25,527 bases of DNA from positions 1 through 25,527 of the forward strand of contig URQO01000025.1 of the NCBI GenBank assembly GCA_900550135.1, in the 5' to 3' direction. Made by a program: the position numbers and the translations under genes. This document shows, in pieces, positions 1 to 8,634 of this stretch. This stretch comes from an uncultured Eubacterium sp. GTDB lineage: Bacteria; Bacillota; Clostridia; Lachnospirales; Lachnospiraceae. Position 1 is the first letter of the stretch; each line of letters opens with the position of its first letter. The notes under the pieces were generated by a model. It was not told where the DNA came from, did no database searches, and worked only from the letters and a program-made list of their open reading frames with translations.

Positions 1-920
1 ATGTCTGCGTCAAATATTACAGGCACATCCAAATCGCCCAATATAGACATAATGGCATCCTGATATGACTGATTAATCCATGAATTGTACATAAGTGGTC
101 TTCCAAATACAAAGCCTTTTGCTGTTTTAAAATATCCACGTTGCTTCATCTGCCATAAATGTGTAATCAACACCACATCTTCCATGTTAAAACTTTCAAG
201 GTTCCAGATAATTCCATCGTCCTTGTATTTTTCTACAAACTGTTCTGTATTATCAAAATCAGTTCCAATCAAAAATGCAATAACATCCAAACATCCACCA
301 AGAAGTCTTCCTGATATTTCTATTGATTCCTCTCCGCGTCCGTTAACCCATTTTACAGGCTCATCATTATAGTATCCCTCATAGCCTGTGATATATTCAT
401 GTCTCTCTGACTCAAAATACTCATAAGACTGTAATGTTTTAACTTTGCCTTCAAGTATACCTATGGCATCATTTACCGGCTTTTGCCATGGCTCCATACC
501 AAAATCTCCAATATGGCATCCATATACTGCTGCCACATCGCATTTTGTTACAATAGGATAAACAAGTCCTGTATTATCAGAAAATCCCTGAAACCACTTT
601 GGATTGGCTTTGATGGCATCAAAATCAACATATTCAAGCATTTCCATAAGATAATCTCCACCTGCTGCTGAAATAATAGCACTTACACTGTCATTTTTAA
701 TAAGTTCATTAAACTGTCTGCCACGTTCCTGTCCTGTAGCGCTACAACCTCTGTTGTCACAGTTAAATAAATTGTCAGTGCAAATTGTCTTATATCCTCT
801 ATTTTCAAAATTGTGTAAAGCATTTTTTACTCTTTTTGTCTTTAACAAATCAGTAATACCTGCTGAAGTTGCTGTAACTCCAATAGTATCACCCGATTTT
901 ATATACTGTGGAATAATCAT
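1..920 (-). CDS. LD-carboxypeptidase, peptidase family S66 (3' end cut off by window start)
   Basis: About 306 codons read on the minus strand from the ATG at 918-920 to the window edge without a stop. The translation carries the S66 landmarks: an N-terminal GVTATSAG stretch, ISAAGGDY, and GFSDNTG, where the Ser is the expected nucleophile. A glutamate in IWNLES fits the second member of the Ser-Glu-His triad. The frame ends in VIFDAD, just where family members continue to the catalytic Gly-His, so the His lies outside the window. The family includes murein tetrapeptide LD-carboxypeptidases and MccF-type peptidases that inactivate microcin C-like nucleotide-peptides; sequence alone does not separate them. 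There is no signal peptide, so a cytoplasmic enzyme. A ribosome site (AAAGGA) lies about 12 bases upstream. The gene follows addA by 75 bases on the same strand with no clear terminator between, so it may be co-transcribed. Confidence 0.88.
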   Translation of the reverse strand, partial: MIIPQYIKSGDTIGVTATSAGITDLLKTKRVKNALHNFENRGYKTICTDNLFNCDNRGCSATGQERGRQFNELIKNDSVSAIISAAGGDYLMEMLEYVDFDAIKANPKWFQGFSDNTGLVYPIVTKCDVAAVYGCHIGDFGMEPWQKPVNDAIGILEGKVKTLQSYEYFESERHEYITGYEGYYNDEPVKWVNGRGEESIEISGRLLGGCLDVIAFLIGTDFDNTEQFVEKYKDDGIIWNLESFNMEDVVLITHLWQMKQRGYFKTAKGFVFGRPLMYNSWINQSYQDAIMSILGDLDVPVIFDAD

Positions 921-995
921 TTGCTAATGTTTTCCTTTCTGTTGCAATGTATGGTTAATACCTTAAATTACAATAAGGCCTGCCCACATCCATAT

Positions 996-3900
996 TTAAA
1001 TTGACATTTCCTGCCCCAGTGTTACCGAATAAATAATCATTTCTGATACTTCTTTTTTTGTAATTTTTTCAAGTGCCAGTTTATAACATTCCAACTGGGT
1101 TTTGTACAAATCCCTTAACTGCTCCATGGACTCTACTTTGTCAGTTTTGTAATCTAGTATGACATATTTGTCATCTTCTACAAAGCATACGTCAATAATA
1201 CCCTGTATAACCATTGTTTCATCTGAATCGTACTGCTTACGTATTTCTTTTACCGGTACTCCCAACAGAAACTGTCTTTCTCTATAAAGCATACTGTTTT
1301 GGTATGCTTTCTTCATTCTAGCAAAAACATTGCTATTAGTAAATATTTCAATGTCTTTTATATTTATACAATCTACCTGTTCTTTGGTAATGAGTTTTTC
1401 TGACAGTATATTATTCATAAACTCCTTAATAGTTTTTTCGTCATATTTTTCCAAGTCCATATTAAGCAACTCAAACACTCTATGATATGCCGTACCACGT
1501 TTTGCACCAACCAGCGTAGTTATTTTTTCCTCTGATAAAAATGCAGGTGTAAGATGCTTTTCTGTTTCACTATGCTTTGATTTAATTAACTTCTCTGCCT
1601 CTTCATCCTCCATACTTTGTTTTTTTAATTCGGTTACACTTGCCTTTGCACAAAGCGTTATTTCATCTTTGTATGGATATTCAAAATTAAAGTTGTTAAC
1701 TATTTTTTCATATACTTCTTTAGGTACCACTGTAGTGTCCCATTTGGACAATTGCATCTTTTTCAGTTCTTCCTTTGCCGAAAATGTAATTTCACTTAAA
1801 TCAATATCATCTTCTAACACTTCTTTTAATTCAACCACATCATTTGGTCTTGAGAAAACCATCTGCATCCATTTAAAAAATGACGAATTGCTCATAAGTT
1901 GTTGATATGAAACAATGTCACCTGACTGACTTTCATATACGCTACACTCCTTATTGTATTTTTCCATATTGGACACCCTTCCTGTTATAAACAGTTTTTC
2001 CTGTGCTCTTGTAAGTGCAACATATAGTATTCTTAAATGCTCAGCTATGTTTTCTTCGTCATTGATATTTTTAATATAACTTCTGTAAGTAGGTGTAACA
2101 ATAATCTTTGTATCCGGATAAATTGCATCAAGCCCTATTTTCCCATCATCTGTAATGTTTATAGGATCTCTGTCATTCATAAATCTGCTGTTTGTATCAC
2201 ATACAAATACAACAGGATACTGTAATCCCTTACTTTTATGAATAGTAGAAATTCTAACAATATTGTCATTTTCGCCTGTTACAACTGCATCTCCCTCGTC
2301 CTTGTCTAACTCTTTCATTTTCTCGATGTATCTTACAAAATTGTACAGTCCTCTATAGCTTGTTTTTTCATAGTTCAGAGCTTTTTCTTTTAAGTTTTCA
2401 ATGTTTAACACTCTTTTTTTGCCATTACTTAAAGCCGATACATAGTAAATAAAACCGGTCTTTGTAATAACCTCATTGATAATATTGTAAACTGAATTTT
2501 TGTAATTGATATCTCTAAATTCTTTTAAGTCATTTACAAACTCTACAATCTTATACTTAAGATCCATATCACTTCCATTGTCAATATATCCATAAATACA
2601 GTCATAAAAAGAAATATACGTATTTTCTGCCTTTATTTTTGCAAGTTCATAATCCGTAAACTTGTACATTGGAGAAGTCAAAACAGCTACCAGTGGAATA
2701 TCCTGTCTTGGATTGTCAATAATTGTAAGCATATTCATAATTGTGCTTATTTCCATTGAATCAAAGTATCCTGTTTTTGACTCGGCAAATGCAGGTATTC
2801 CTTTATTCATAAGCTGCTCCATGTATATTGGGGCATTGCCTTTTATTCCACGAAGTAAAATAGCAATATCTTTGTACATAAGATTTCTCATTTTGCCATC
2901 TTTTCCCTGAACCTTCATACCTGTTTTAGGGTCTGTTATTTCTCTTATCTTTGAAGCTACATAAGATGCTTCTTTTTCTTTATCCTTTGACTCTATTGCA
3001 ATAAATTCTGTTTTGTTGCTCTGACCTTTTGGAAGTTCACTATAATAATCTGCACCGAATGTAAGTCTGTTTCCATCCTTATAATCTATTCCTCCAAGTT
3101 CTTTTGACATTATATGTTCAAATAAAAAATTGGCACTGTCAATTACTTCTCTTCGGCTTCTAAAATTCTTCTCAAGAATAATTTTACAGTCAGGAGCATT
3201 AACATCTTCTTTGTACAAATTGTACTTGTCTAAAAACAACTTTGGTTTTGCATTTCTGAAACGATAAATACTTTGCTTTACATCACCTACCATAAACATG
3301 TTGCCTACACCTCTACCATTTGCCACACTGGTAAGTATTGCTTCCTGAACAAAGTTACTGTCCTGATATTCATCTATCATTATTTCTTTGAAGTTCTTTG
3401 CAATATGTCTTGCCGTTTTTGTAGGATAAACGTTTCCTTCATCGTCAATGTCATTTAAAATATTTAATGCCATATGGGAAATGTCATCAAAATCTGCAAT
3501 CTTCTTTTCATTTTTCTCCTGCTTAAATCTTTCCATAAGATTTAGGGTTATTTCAGATAACATATGTACTGTATCTTTACAGTTCAATGCATTGTTGTAC
3601 ATTTCCTCAAGTGGCTCGTTAAAATATGTTTCCTTAATATCCTTTAAAGCGTCCCTTGCAAATACAATATAGGCTTTTGCTTTCTGACGTATTTCGCCAT
3701 CACCTTTTCTTTTTCTTGACAGTTGTGGAAGGGTTAACTTAATCATTTTTTTGTAAAGACTTTCATAATCCTTCTGTCCGGTAATTTCTGAAAGCTCTAC
3801 AAGAAATTCATCTGCATTTTGAATAAGGTCCACAACCTCTTTATCTTCTGATGCTATTTCCTTTGCTTTGTTAAGATATTTCTCACACTGCAAAAATCTT

Positions 3901-4556
3901 TCATTACAAAAGTTATGAATTTCTGTACAAACAGAACTTTTAAGCATTTCTTCCAAACTGCTAAAATCATAATTATGCTCTAATGATGCCACCCATTTTT
4001 CCGGTGCCACCTCACCTTTTGCTTTTCTATAAAGAAGGTCCACCAGCATAAATATATTGTCGTACACTTTTCCGCTGGAATATTTTTTTGCAAGTTCTGT
4101 AAATTCCTTTTTTCCTTCCTGATAATATTCTTCCAACAGTTCCTGCAAAATGTCATTTTTAATTAAGTCTATTTCTACTTCCTCAGCCAATCTGTAACCG
4201 GGGTCCAAATCTACCTTATCAAAGTTTTCTTTTACTATTTTTGCACAAAAACTGTCAATTGTTGTAATTGTTGCGTTGTTAAGCAATGCAAGCTGTCTTA
4301 CAATATTTTCATTATTGCTTTCTTTTTGCATTTCTTCCAAACGTTCTCTTAGTCGTTCCTTCATTTCAGCAGCTGCTGCCCTTGTAAACGTAACAACTAA
4401 AAGTTCATCAACATTTATGCCTAAACTTTCATCTGTAATCATGCTGATTATACGCTCAACAAGTACGGCAGTCTTTCCGGAACCTGCCGCTGCTGAAACT
4501 AATATATTTCTATCTCTTGTATCAATTACCTGTTTTTGTTTATCAGTCCACTTCAT
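996..4556 (-). CDS. addA: ATP-dependent helicase/nuclease subunit A (AddA)
   Basis: 1186 residues, the usual AddA length. AddA is the UvrD-like motor and one of the two nucleases of the AddAB complex, which resects double-strand breaks for RecA loading (the Firmicute counterpart of RecBCD). Visible motifs are Walker A AAAGSGKT (22-29), TFTRAAAAEMKER (56-68), Walker B DEYQDS (395-400), GDVKQSIYRFR (424-434), the later helicase motifs STIHKSKGLQYPVV and LYVALTRA, and a C-terminal PD-(D/E)XK nuclease with GTAYHR, Asp1122, Asp1135 and Lys1137 in LDYKTD. The ATG directly abuts the addB stop (TAA then ATG), with AGGAG seven bases before the start inside the end of addB. That arrangement implies translational coupling and matched subunit amounts. 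The protein looks intact. Confidence 0.97.
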   Translation of the reverse strand: MKWTDKQKQVIDTRDRNILVSAAAGSGKTAVLVERIISMITDESLGINVDELLVVTFTRAAAAEMKERLRERLEEMQKESNNENIVRQLALLNNATITTIDSFCAKIVKENFDKVDLDPGYRLAEEVEIDLIKNDILQELLEEYYQEGKKEFTELAKKYSSGKVYDNIFMLVDLLYRKAKGEVAPEKWVASLEHNYDFSSLEEMLKSSVCTEIHNFCNERFLQCEKYLNKAKEIASEDKEVVDLIQNADEFLVELSEITGQKDYESLYKKMIKLTLPQLSRKRKGDGEIRQKAKAYIVFARDALKDIKETYFNEPLEEMYNNALNCKDTVHMLSEITLNLMERFKQEKNEKKIADFDDISHMALNILNDIDDEGNVYPTKTARHIAKNFKEIMIDEYQDSNFVQEAILTSVANGRGVGNMFMVGDVKQSIYRFRNAKPKLFLDKYNLYKEDVNAPDCKIILEKNFRSRREVIDSANFLFEHIMSKELGGIDYKDGNRLTFGADYYSELPKGQSNKTEFIAIESKDKEKEASYVASKIREITDPKTGMKVQGKDGKMRNLMYKDIAILLRGIKGNAPIYMEQLMNKGIPAFAESKTGYFDSMEISTIMNMLTIIDNPRQDIPLVAVLTSPMYKFTDYELAKIKAENTYISFYDCIYGYIDNGSDMDLKYKIVEFVNDLKEFRDINYKNSVYNIINEVITKTGFIYYVSALSNGKKRVLNIENLKEKALNYEKTSYRGLYNFVRYIEKMKELDKDEGDAVVTGENDNIVRISTIHKSKGLQYPVVFVCDTNSRFMNDRDPINITDDGKIGLDAIYPDTKIIVTPTYRSYIKNINDEENIAEHLRILYVALTRAQEKLFITGRVSNMEKYNKECSVYESQSGDIVSYQQLMSNSSFFKWMQMVFSRPNDVVELKEVLEDDIDLSEITFSAKEELKKMQLSKWDTTVVPKEVYEKIVNNFNFEYPYKDEITLCAKASVTELKKQSMEDEEAEKLIKSKHSETEKHLTPAFLSEEKITTLVGAKRGTAYHRVFELLNMDLEKYDEKTIKEFMNNILSEKLITKEQVDCINIKDIEIFTNSNVFARMKKAYQNSMLYRERQFLLGVPVKEIRKQYDSDETMVIQGIIDVCFVEDDKYVILDYKTDKVESMEQLRDLYKTQLECYKLALEKITKKEVSEMIIYSVTLGQEMSI

Positions 4557-7500
4557 TTATTGCTCCTGTAAAAAATCATTTATGTTTTTGTATGTTACAT
4601 TTTCAAGATTTCTGTACTCATCGCCTAATGATGGGTCAAATTTGCATATATCTTTGTATGCACAATAAGTACATGCTCCCTCTATAGGATTAACATCTAT
4701 TTCTCCGTTAAAAAGCTGATCCTTTAACTGCTCTGCTTTTTTTGACACATGTTTTATAAATCTCATATATGTGTCCTGATCTAACACCTGACTGTTTGAA
4801 TCCAGTGTACCGTCATTTTTTCTTGTAAGTTTTACAACTTGAGACTTTTTGCTGTCTTCAAGGGCTGAATCCACCGCTGTTACGATTTCATTTTCATTGC
4901 TGACTATTCCTGTCATCTGATATTCAGCCAACTGTGTATTAAATACAGCATTTTTTATTATTTCACTATCAGATTCATCATTATCCTTATGCACATCCCT
5001 GTAATTTTTTACAATGTCATGGGCATTTTGAATATTCACATAAGGATCCTTTATATTAAAATAAAGTCCTGCTGCCGGAAGAACCTTTTTTTTAGTTTTT
5101 TTCTGTTCAAAATCAACTGCATCGTTTATATATACAAGTAGCTGCATCTGAATGCCATAATATGCTTTTGTAATATCAAAAATCACATTTCCTGATTTGT
5201 AATCAATAACCTTTACATACATTTTGTCATCAGTTTCATAAGTATCTATTCGGTCAACCACACCATGCTTTAGTGGTATTTCGTACTCTGCCGGTTTAAA
5301 CTTTCCTGACTTTATGTGACTTACAAGAACCTTGGCTGTTTTCTGTGAAATTTCTTTTACCTGATTTGTTATAAATACATTTCTTGCAGAACCTTCCAAT
5401 GCTTCATTTTCATAGCCTTCAAGGACTTCATCTACAGCCTGATTTATTATTTCCTGATTTTGGGCATCAGTAATATCTTTCCAACTTATCTTACGGTCAT
5501 TTACAGTTTTGAAAAACTTTTGAATAGACTGATGAAACAAATTTCCAATGTCATATGCCTGTATTGAAAACTGCTCTCTTTCCTGAAGTTTCAAACCATA
5601 TGCCAGAAACTGTGAATACGCGCACTTTGCATAAGCTTCCAGTCTTGTTATACCAATGTTTCCCGGAATACCATAAAGTTGTCTTGCATAATTTTCAATT
5701 GAACGTATAGTATTGCTATTATAAAAGCCACCATCCAATATCATGTACATATATTTTTCAGTGTCATTATCATGAAACAAAATAGAACTTAAATATGATG
5801 AAAAGTCTGATTCATTATCATTTATGCGGTAGTTGTTTATACTCTCTGCCAAATACTGCAGGGCTACATTTTTGTTTGTTATTTCCTCCGGCTTAATCTC
5901 AATCTGATTAATGTTTTTTATTCTCAGATTTGGAAAAAGATTCTGTATCACACCGATAACATATGATTTTCTAATGGTTCGTCCATCAGTTCCTGTATTG
6001 CTGTAGCACATCACTATTTTTTCAAGCGGTTTTGCGAAAAGTGAATACAAATAAATTCTTTGTTTAAAAATATTATCTCTTGTAGTTGGTGCAAGAACAT
6101 ATTCATTTTCTTTTAAAATATCTCTTTCACTATCGGTAATAATGCCTCCACCACTTGAAGTATTTGGCACAATGCCATCATTAATTCCTACAAAAAACAA
6201 AATTTTCTTTGTATCCTTAAGTCTGGTTCTTTCAATATTTCCCACCATAACAGTGTCAATGCCCGGTGGTATAATACCAATTTTAATTTGTGCAAATCCT
6301 GCCTCTAAAATATCGGCATATTCCTTGTTTGAAATAATTTCATCTGACATTAAAGATACCAGCCTGTCCAAAACGGCTATTACAGCTTCCATTATCTGGC
6401 TGTACTCTTTTACTGCGACTTCCATTTTCATTTGCTCAAACTGTTTTATGTCCTGATTAATTTTTTCCTGGACATTATGTTTTTCCATAAACATAAATAC
6501 AGCTTTTGTTTTGTCATAAACAGTTGCACCCTTTTTTGTAAATTCTGCTTTAAAATCCTTAAATCCATCTACAATTTTGTTTCTTACATCATTTACAATG
6601 TTGATGTGATTTTCTTCCATAAATTTGTATGTTACTTCCCACTGTTTTGTGTAACTGCTATAACCTCTTCTGTTTGATTTTAAAATATAATTTTCAAAAA
6701 TATCGCATTCTTCCCTGTCTATGTCCATAAAATTCTGCCGCAAAAATCTCATAACTGACTGAATGGAAAAGTTTTTGTTTATTACATCAATGGCTGCCAA
6801 AATTCCGTCTACATACTTATTTGACAAAACATCTTCTTTGTGATCTATAAAACATGGAATTTCATACATTTCAAATGCCTGACTGATATATTTGTGATAT
6901 CCTTCAATATCTGCTGCAATAACTGCAAAATCATTGAATCTGTACCCTTCGTTTTTTATAAGCCCTGCAATAGTAGATGCCACATATTCACATTCACTTT
7001 TTGGATTATTCAAAGCACAAATCTGTACATTGTCATTTTCCTTTTCGTAATGTTCCTTTACTGCATCCCTAAATATATTTTTTTCTATAAATTTTAATGG
7101 TTCACTGATTCTTCCAAGTCTTGACTTTTCTTTATACTCAATGTCTTTATCAAAATCAATTACCTTATCCTTTAAAATATCCATACTGTTTTTTATGGCG
7201 ATTTCTCTTAATTTTACTACTGTTTCTTTACTTAAATAAAACAACTCATATGGGCTGTAACCTTTAAAGCCTACCTGACTTACAGGTAGTGTAATGGTCA
7301 TTTCCATCCCCGGGCAATATTTCATAATCTGCTCTAATACTTTGTACTGTACCGGTGTAAAGCCTGTAAAACTGTCAAAATAAAAATAAGTATTTTTTAT
7401 ATAATCAGATTTATTAATATAGCCACAGAGTAATGTAAGCAAATCCTCACTGGTTATTGCCTTGTCTTTAATATATCTGTTAAAACCATCATTGATTATG

Positions 7501-7979
7501 GACAAATCCTGAAACTTCATTTTTAATACAGGATAATCATCTACGCTTTCGCATATGCTATCAAGTTGTTCCTGACCTATATTGTATTGTCTAAATTCAG
7601 AAATAACAGTTTTTACCTTTTCAGTAAATCCCATCATGGAAGTTTTTCCCTTATATACCAAAAGTGAATCCTTGCATTCTTCCAATACTTTTCTAATAAC
7701 AAGAGTTTTTGACAAATCATCCATCACATTAATATCTGTAACACCCTGTTCTTCAAAGACAGCATATGCAAGTCTTGTAAGACTTGTTACCTCAATGTTA
7801 AAACATCCGTGATTTGGATGCATATCCAATATTTCCTTTTGAGTCTCCATAGAATACTGCTCAGGAACAACTGCTACAAAGTGTTTGTCCTCCATTTCCA
7901 TGGATTTGTCTATCATATCTTTTATTAATCTATGTGTTTTTCCTGCACCTGCCGGTCCAAAAATAAATTGTAATGCCAT
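4557..7979 (-). CDS. addB: ATP-dependent helicase/deoxyribonuclease subunit B (AddB)
   Basis: 1140 residues, normal AddB size. It is the partner of AddA: its own helicase motor is degenerate in the family, and it supplies the second nuclease plus the Chi-recognition role. The N-terminal P-loop GPAGAGKT (8-15) is intact. The C-terminal part has a RecB-like nuclease signature, VIDYKSG. Four cysteines, Cys786 (AYAKCAYS) and Cys1103, Cys1106 and Cys1112 (CTYCAYKDIC), match the iron-sulfur staple known to hold the AddB nuclease domain together. It is first in the operon, with a good promoter at 8017-8045, and ends at the base before the addA start codon. No frameshift or missing motif was seen. 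Confidence 0.96.
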   Translation of the reverse strand: MALQFIFGPAGAGKTHRLIKDMIDKSMEMEDKHFVAVVPEQYSMETQKEILDMHPNHGCFNIEVTSLTRLAYAVFEEQGVTDINVMDDLSKTLVIRKVLEECKDSLLVYKGKTSMMGFTEKVKTVISEFRQYNIGQEQLDSICESVDDYPVLKMKFQDLSIINDGFNRYIKDKAITSEDLLTLLCGYINKSDYIKNTYFYFDSFTGFTPVQYKVLEQIMKYCPGMEMTITLPVSQVGFKGYSPYELFYLSKETVVKLREIAIKNSMDILKDKVIDFDKDIEYKEKSRLGRISEPLKFIEKNIFRDAVKEHYEKENDNVQICALNNPKSECEYVASTIAGLIKNEGYRFNDFAVIAADIEGYHKYISQAFEMYEIPCFIDHKEDVLSNKYVDGILAAIDVINKNFSIQSVMRFLRQNFMDIDREECDIFENYILKSNRRGYSSYTKQWEVTYKFMEENHINIVNDVRNKIVDGFKDFKAEFTKKGATVYDKTKAVFMFMEKHNVQEKINQDIKQFEQMKMEVAVKEYSQIMEAVIAVLDRLVSLMSDEIISNKEYADILEAGFAQIKIGIIPPGIDTVMVGNIERTRLKDTKKILFFVGINDGIVPNTSSGGGIITDSERDILKENEYVLAPTTRDNIFKQRIYLYSLFAKPLEKIVMCYSNTGTDGRTIRKSYVIGVIQNLFPNLRIKNINQIEIKPEEITNKNVALQYLAESINNYRINDNESDFSSYLSSILFHDNDTEKYMYMILDGGFYNSNTIRSIENYARQLYGIPGNIGITRLEAYAKCAYSQFLAYGLKLQEREQFSIQAYDIGNLFHQSIQKFFKTVNDRKISWKDITDAQNQEIINQAVDEVLEGYENEALEGSARNVFITNQVKEISQKTAKVLVSHIKSGKFKPAEYEIPLKHGVVDRIDTYETDDKMYVKVIDYKSGNVIFDITKAYYGIQMQLLVYINDAVDFEQKKTKKKVLPAAGLYFNIKDPYVNIQNAHDIVKNYRDVHKDNDESDSEIIKNAVFNTQLAEYQMTGIVSNENEIVTAVDSALEDSKKSQVVKLTRKNDGTLDSNSQVLDQDTYMRFIKHVSKKAEQLKDQLFNGEIDVNPIEGACTYCAYKDICKFDPSLGDEYRNLENVTYKNINDFLQEQ

Positions 7980-8016
7980 AAAATAATATATACTTCCCTT
8001 CTTCTTAATTGTTTCT

Positions 8017-8045
8017 ATTATAACAAACTTTTTTCATACTTTCAC
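8017..8045 (-). promoter_or_regulatory. sigma-A promoter for addBA
   Basis: On the minus strand, GTGAAA (-35, four of six consensus positions), a 17-base spacer and TATAAT (-10), with TG one base before the -10 (extended -10). It lies 38 bases upstream of the addB start codon. The 116-base gap is shared with the divergent gene starting at 8096. Confidence 0.7.
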
Positions 8046-8095
8046 TATACCGATAATAAACTTAAATATACAACAAAAATTAATAAGGAGTCGTC

Positions 8096-8533
8096 ATGGG
8101 AAAAAGTCCGAAATTCATGGTTTTTCATTTAAGGGAGCTAATATATACCGTAATATTTGTACTCCTTGGTATTGTACTGATAATATCTTTGATATTTATG
8201 TTTTGTAATAAAAACCAGGGAAAAAATGAAAATAAAACTACTGCCGGAAAATATGAAGCCGGAGTGTATACCTCCAGTGTTACTTTAAATGGAAACCCTA
8301 TGGAAATATCTGTTACACTGGATAATGACCATATTAATGCAATCACTGTTGATAACGTCAGTGATACTATCGCCACTATGTATCCACTGGCCTTGCCTGC
8401 ATTTGAAGACATTGCCAATCAGATTGTAGACACCCAGTCTACAGAAAACATAAAATTTTCAAAGGATAGCCAATATACATATACAATGCTCTATGATGCC
8501 ATTGTAGATACTATTGATAAAGGGAAAAAATGA
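8096..8533 (+). CDS. Single-pass membrane protein with an FMN-binding-like extracytoplasmic domain
   Basis: 145 residues and the only plus-strand gene in the window. A strong ribosome site (AAGGAG) lies just before the ATG. Residues 1-14 are basic or polar, about 15-37 form one hydrophobic helix, and 38-145 should be outside the membrane. The outer part (KYEAGVYTSSVTLNG, then ITVDNVSD, then a final helix with YTYTMLYDAIVDTIDKG) follows the G-x-Y, beta-strand and terminal-helix layout of small FMN-binding (RnfG/NqrC-type) domains. It lacks the clear SGAT motif to which those proteins covalently attach FMN, so flavin attachment is doubtful. It may be a degenerate family member with a sensing or structural role. 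The gene is divergent from addB and convergent with nadE, so it is probably monocistronic. Function is not established. Confidence 0.72.
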   Translation: MGKSPKFMVFHLRELIYTVIFVLLGIVLIISLIFMFCNKNQGKNENKTTAGKYEAGVYTSSVTLNGNPMEISVTLDNDHINAITVDNVSDTIATMYPLALPAFEDIANQIVDTQSTENIKFSKDSQYTYTMLYDAIVDTIDKGKK

Positions 8534-8536
8534 GCA

Positions 8537-8629
8537 ATTTAAAAGGGATGTGTTGATAAACCTTAGACCGGATTTGATTATTTATCTTATCCGCTATAAG
8601 GAGCATATCATTTTACATCCCTTTTAAAT
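8537..8629. repeat. Nested inverted-repeat element between convergent genes (possible bidirectional terminator)
   Basis: A perfect 15-base inverted repeat (8537-8551 with 8615-8629; core AAAAGGGATG and its complement) encloses 63 bases. Inside are a second stem, CCTTA/TAAGG (8561-8565 with 8597-8601), a symmetrical 3x3 internal loop, and a third stem, CGGAT/ATCCG (8569-8573 with 8589-8593). It occupies nearly the whole gap between the stop codons at 8533 and 8635. The position fits a bidirectional terminator, but the long nested fold is unlike a simple one. Confidence 0.6.
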
Positions 8630-8634
8630 AATAT

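Noticed and set aside
4276..4668. 130-codon open frame on the plus strand across the addA/addB junction
   Set aside because: It lies antisense to two well-supported genes, has no ribosome site or family features, and reads as the complement of conserved AddA motifs.
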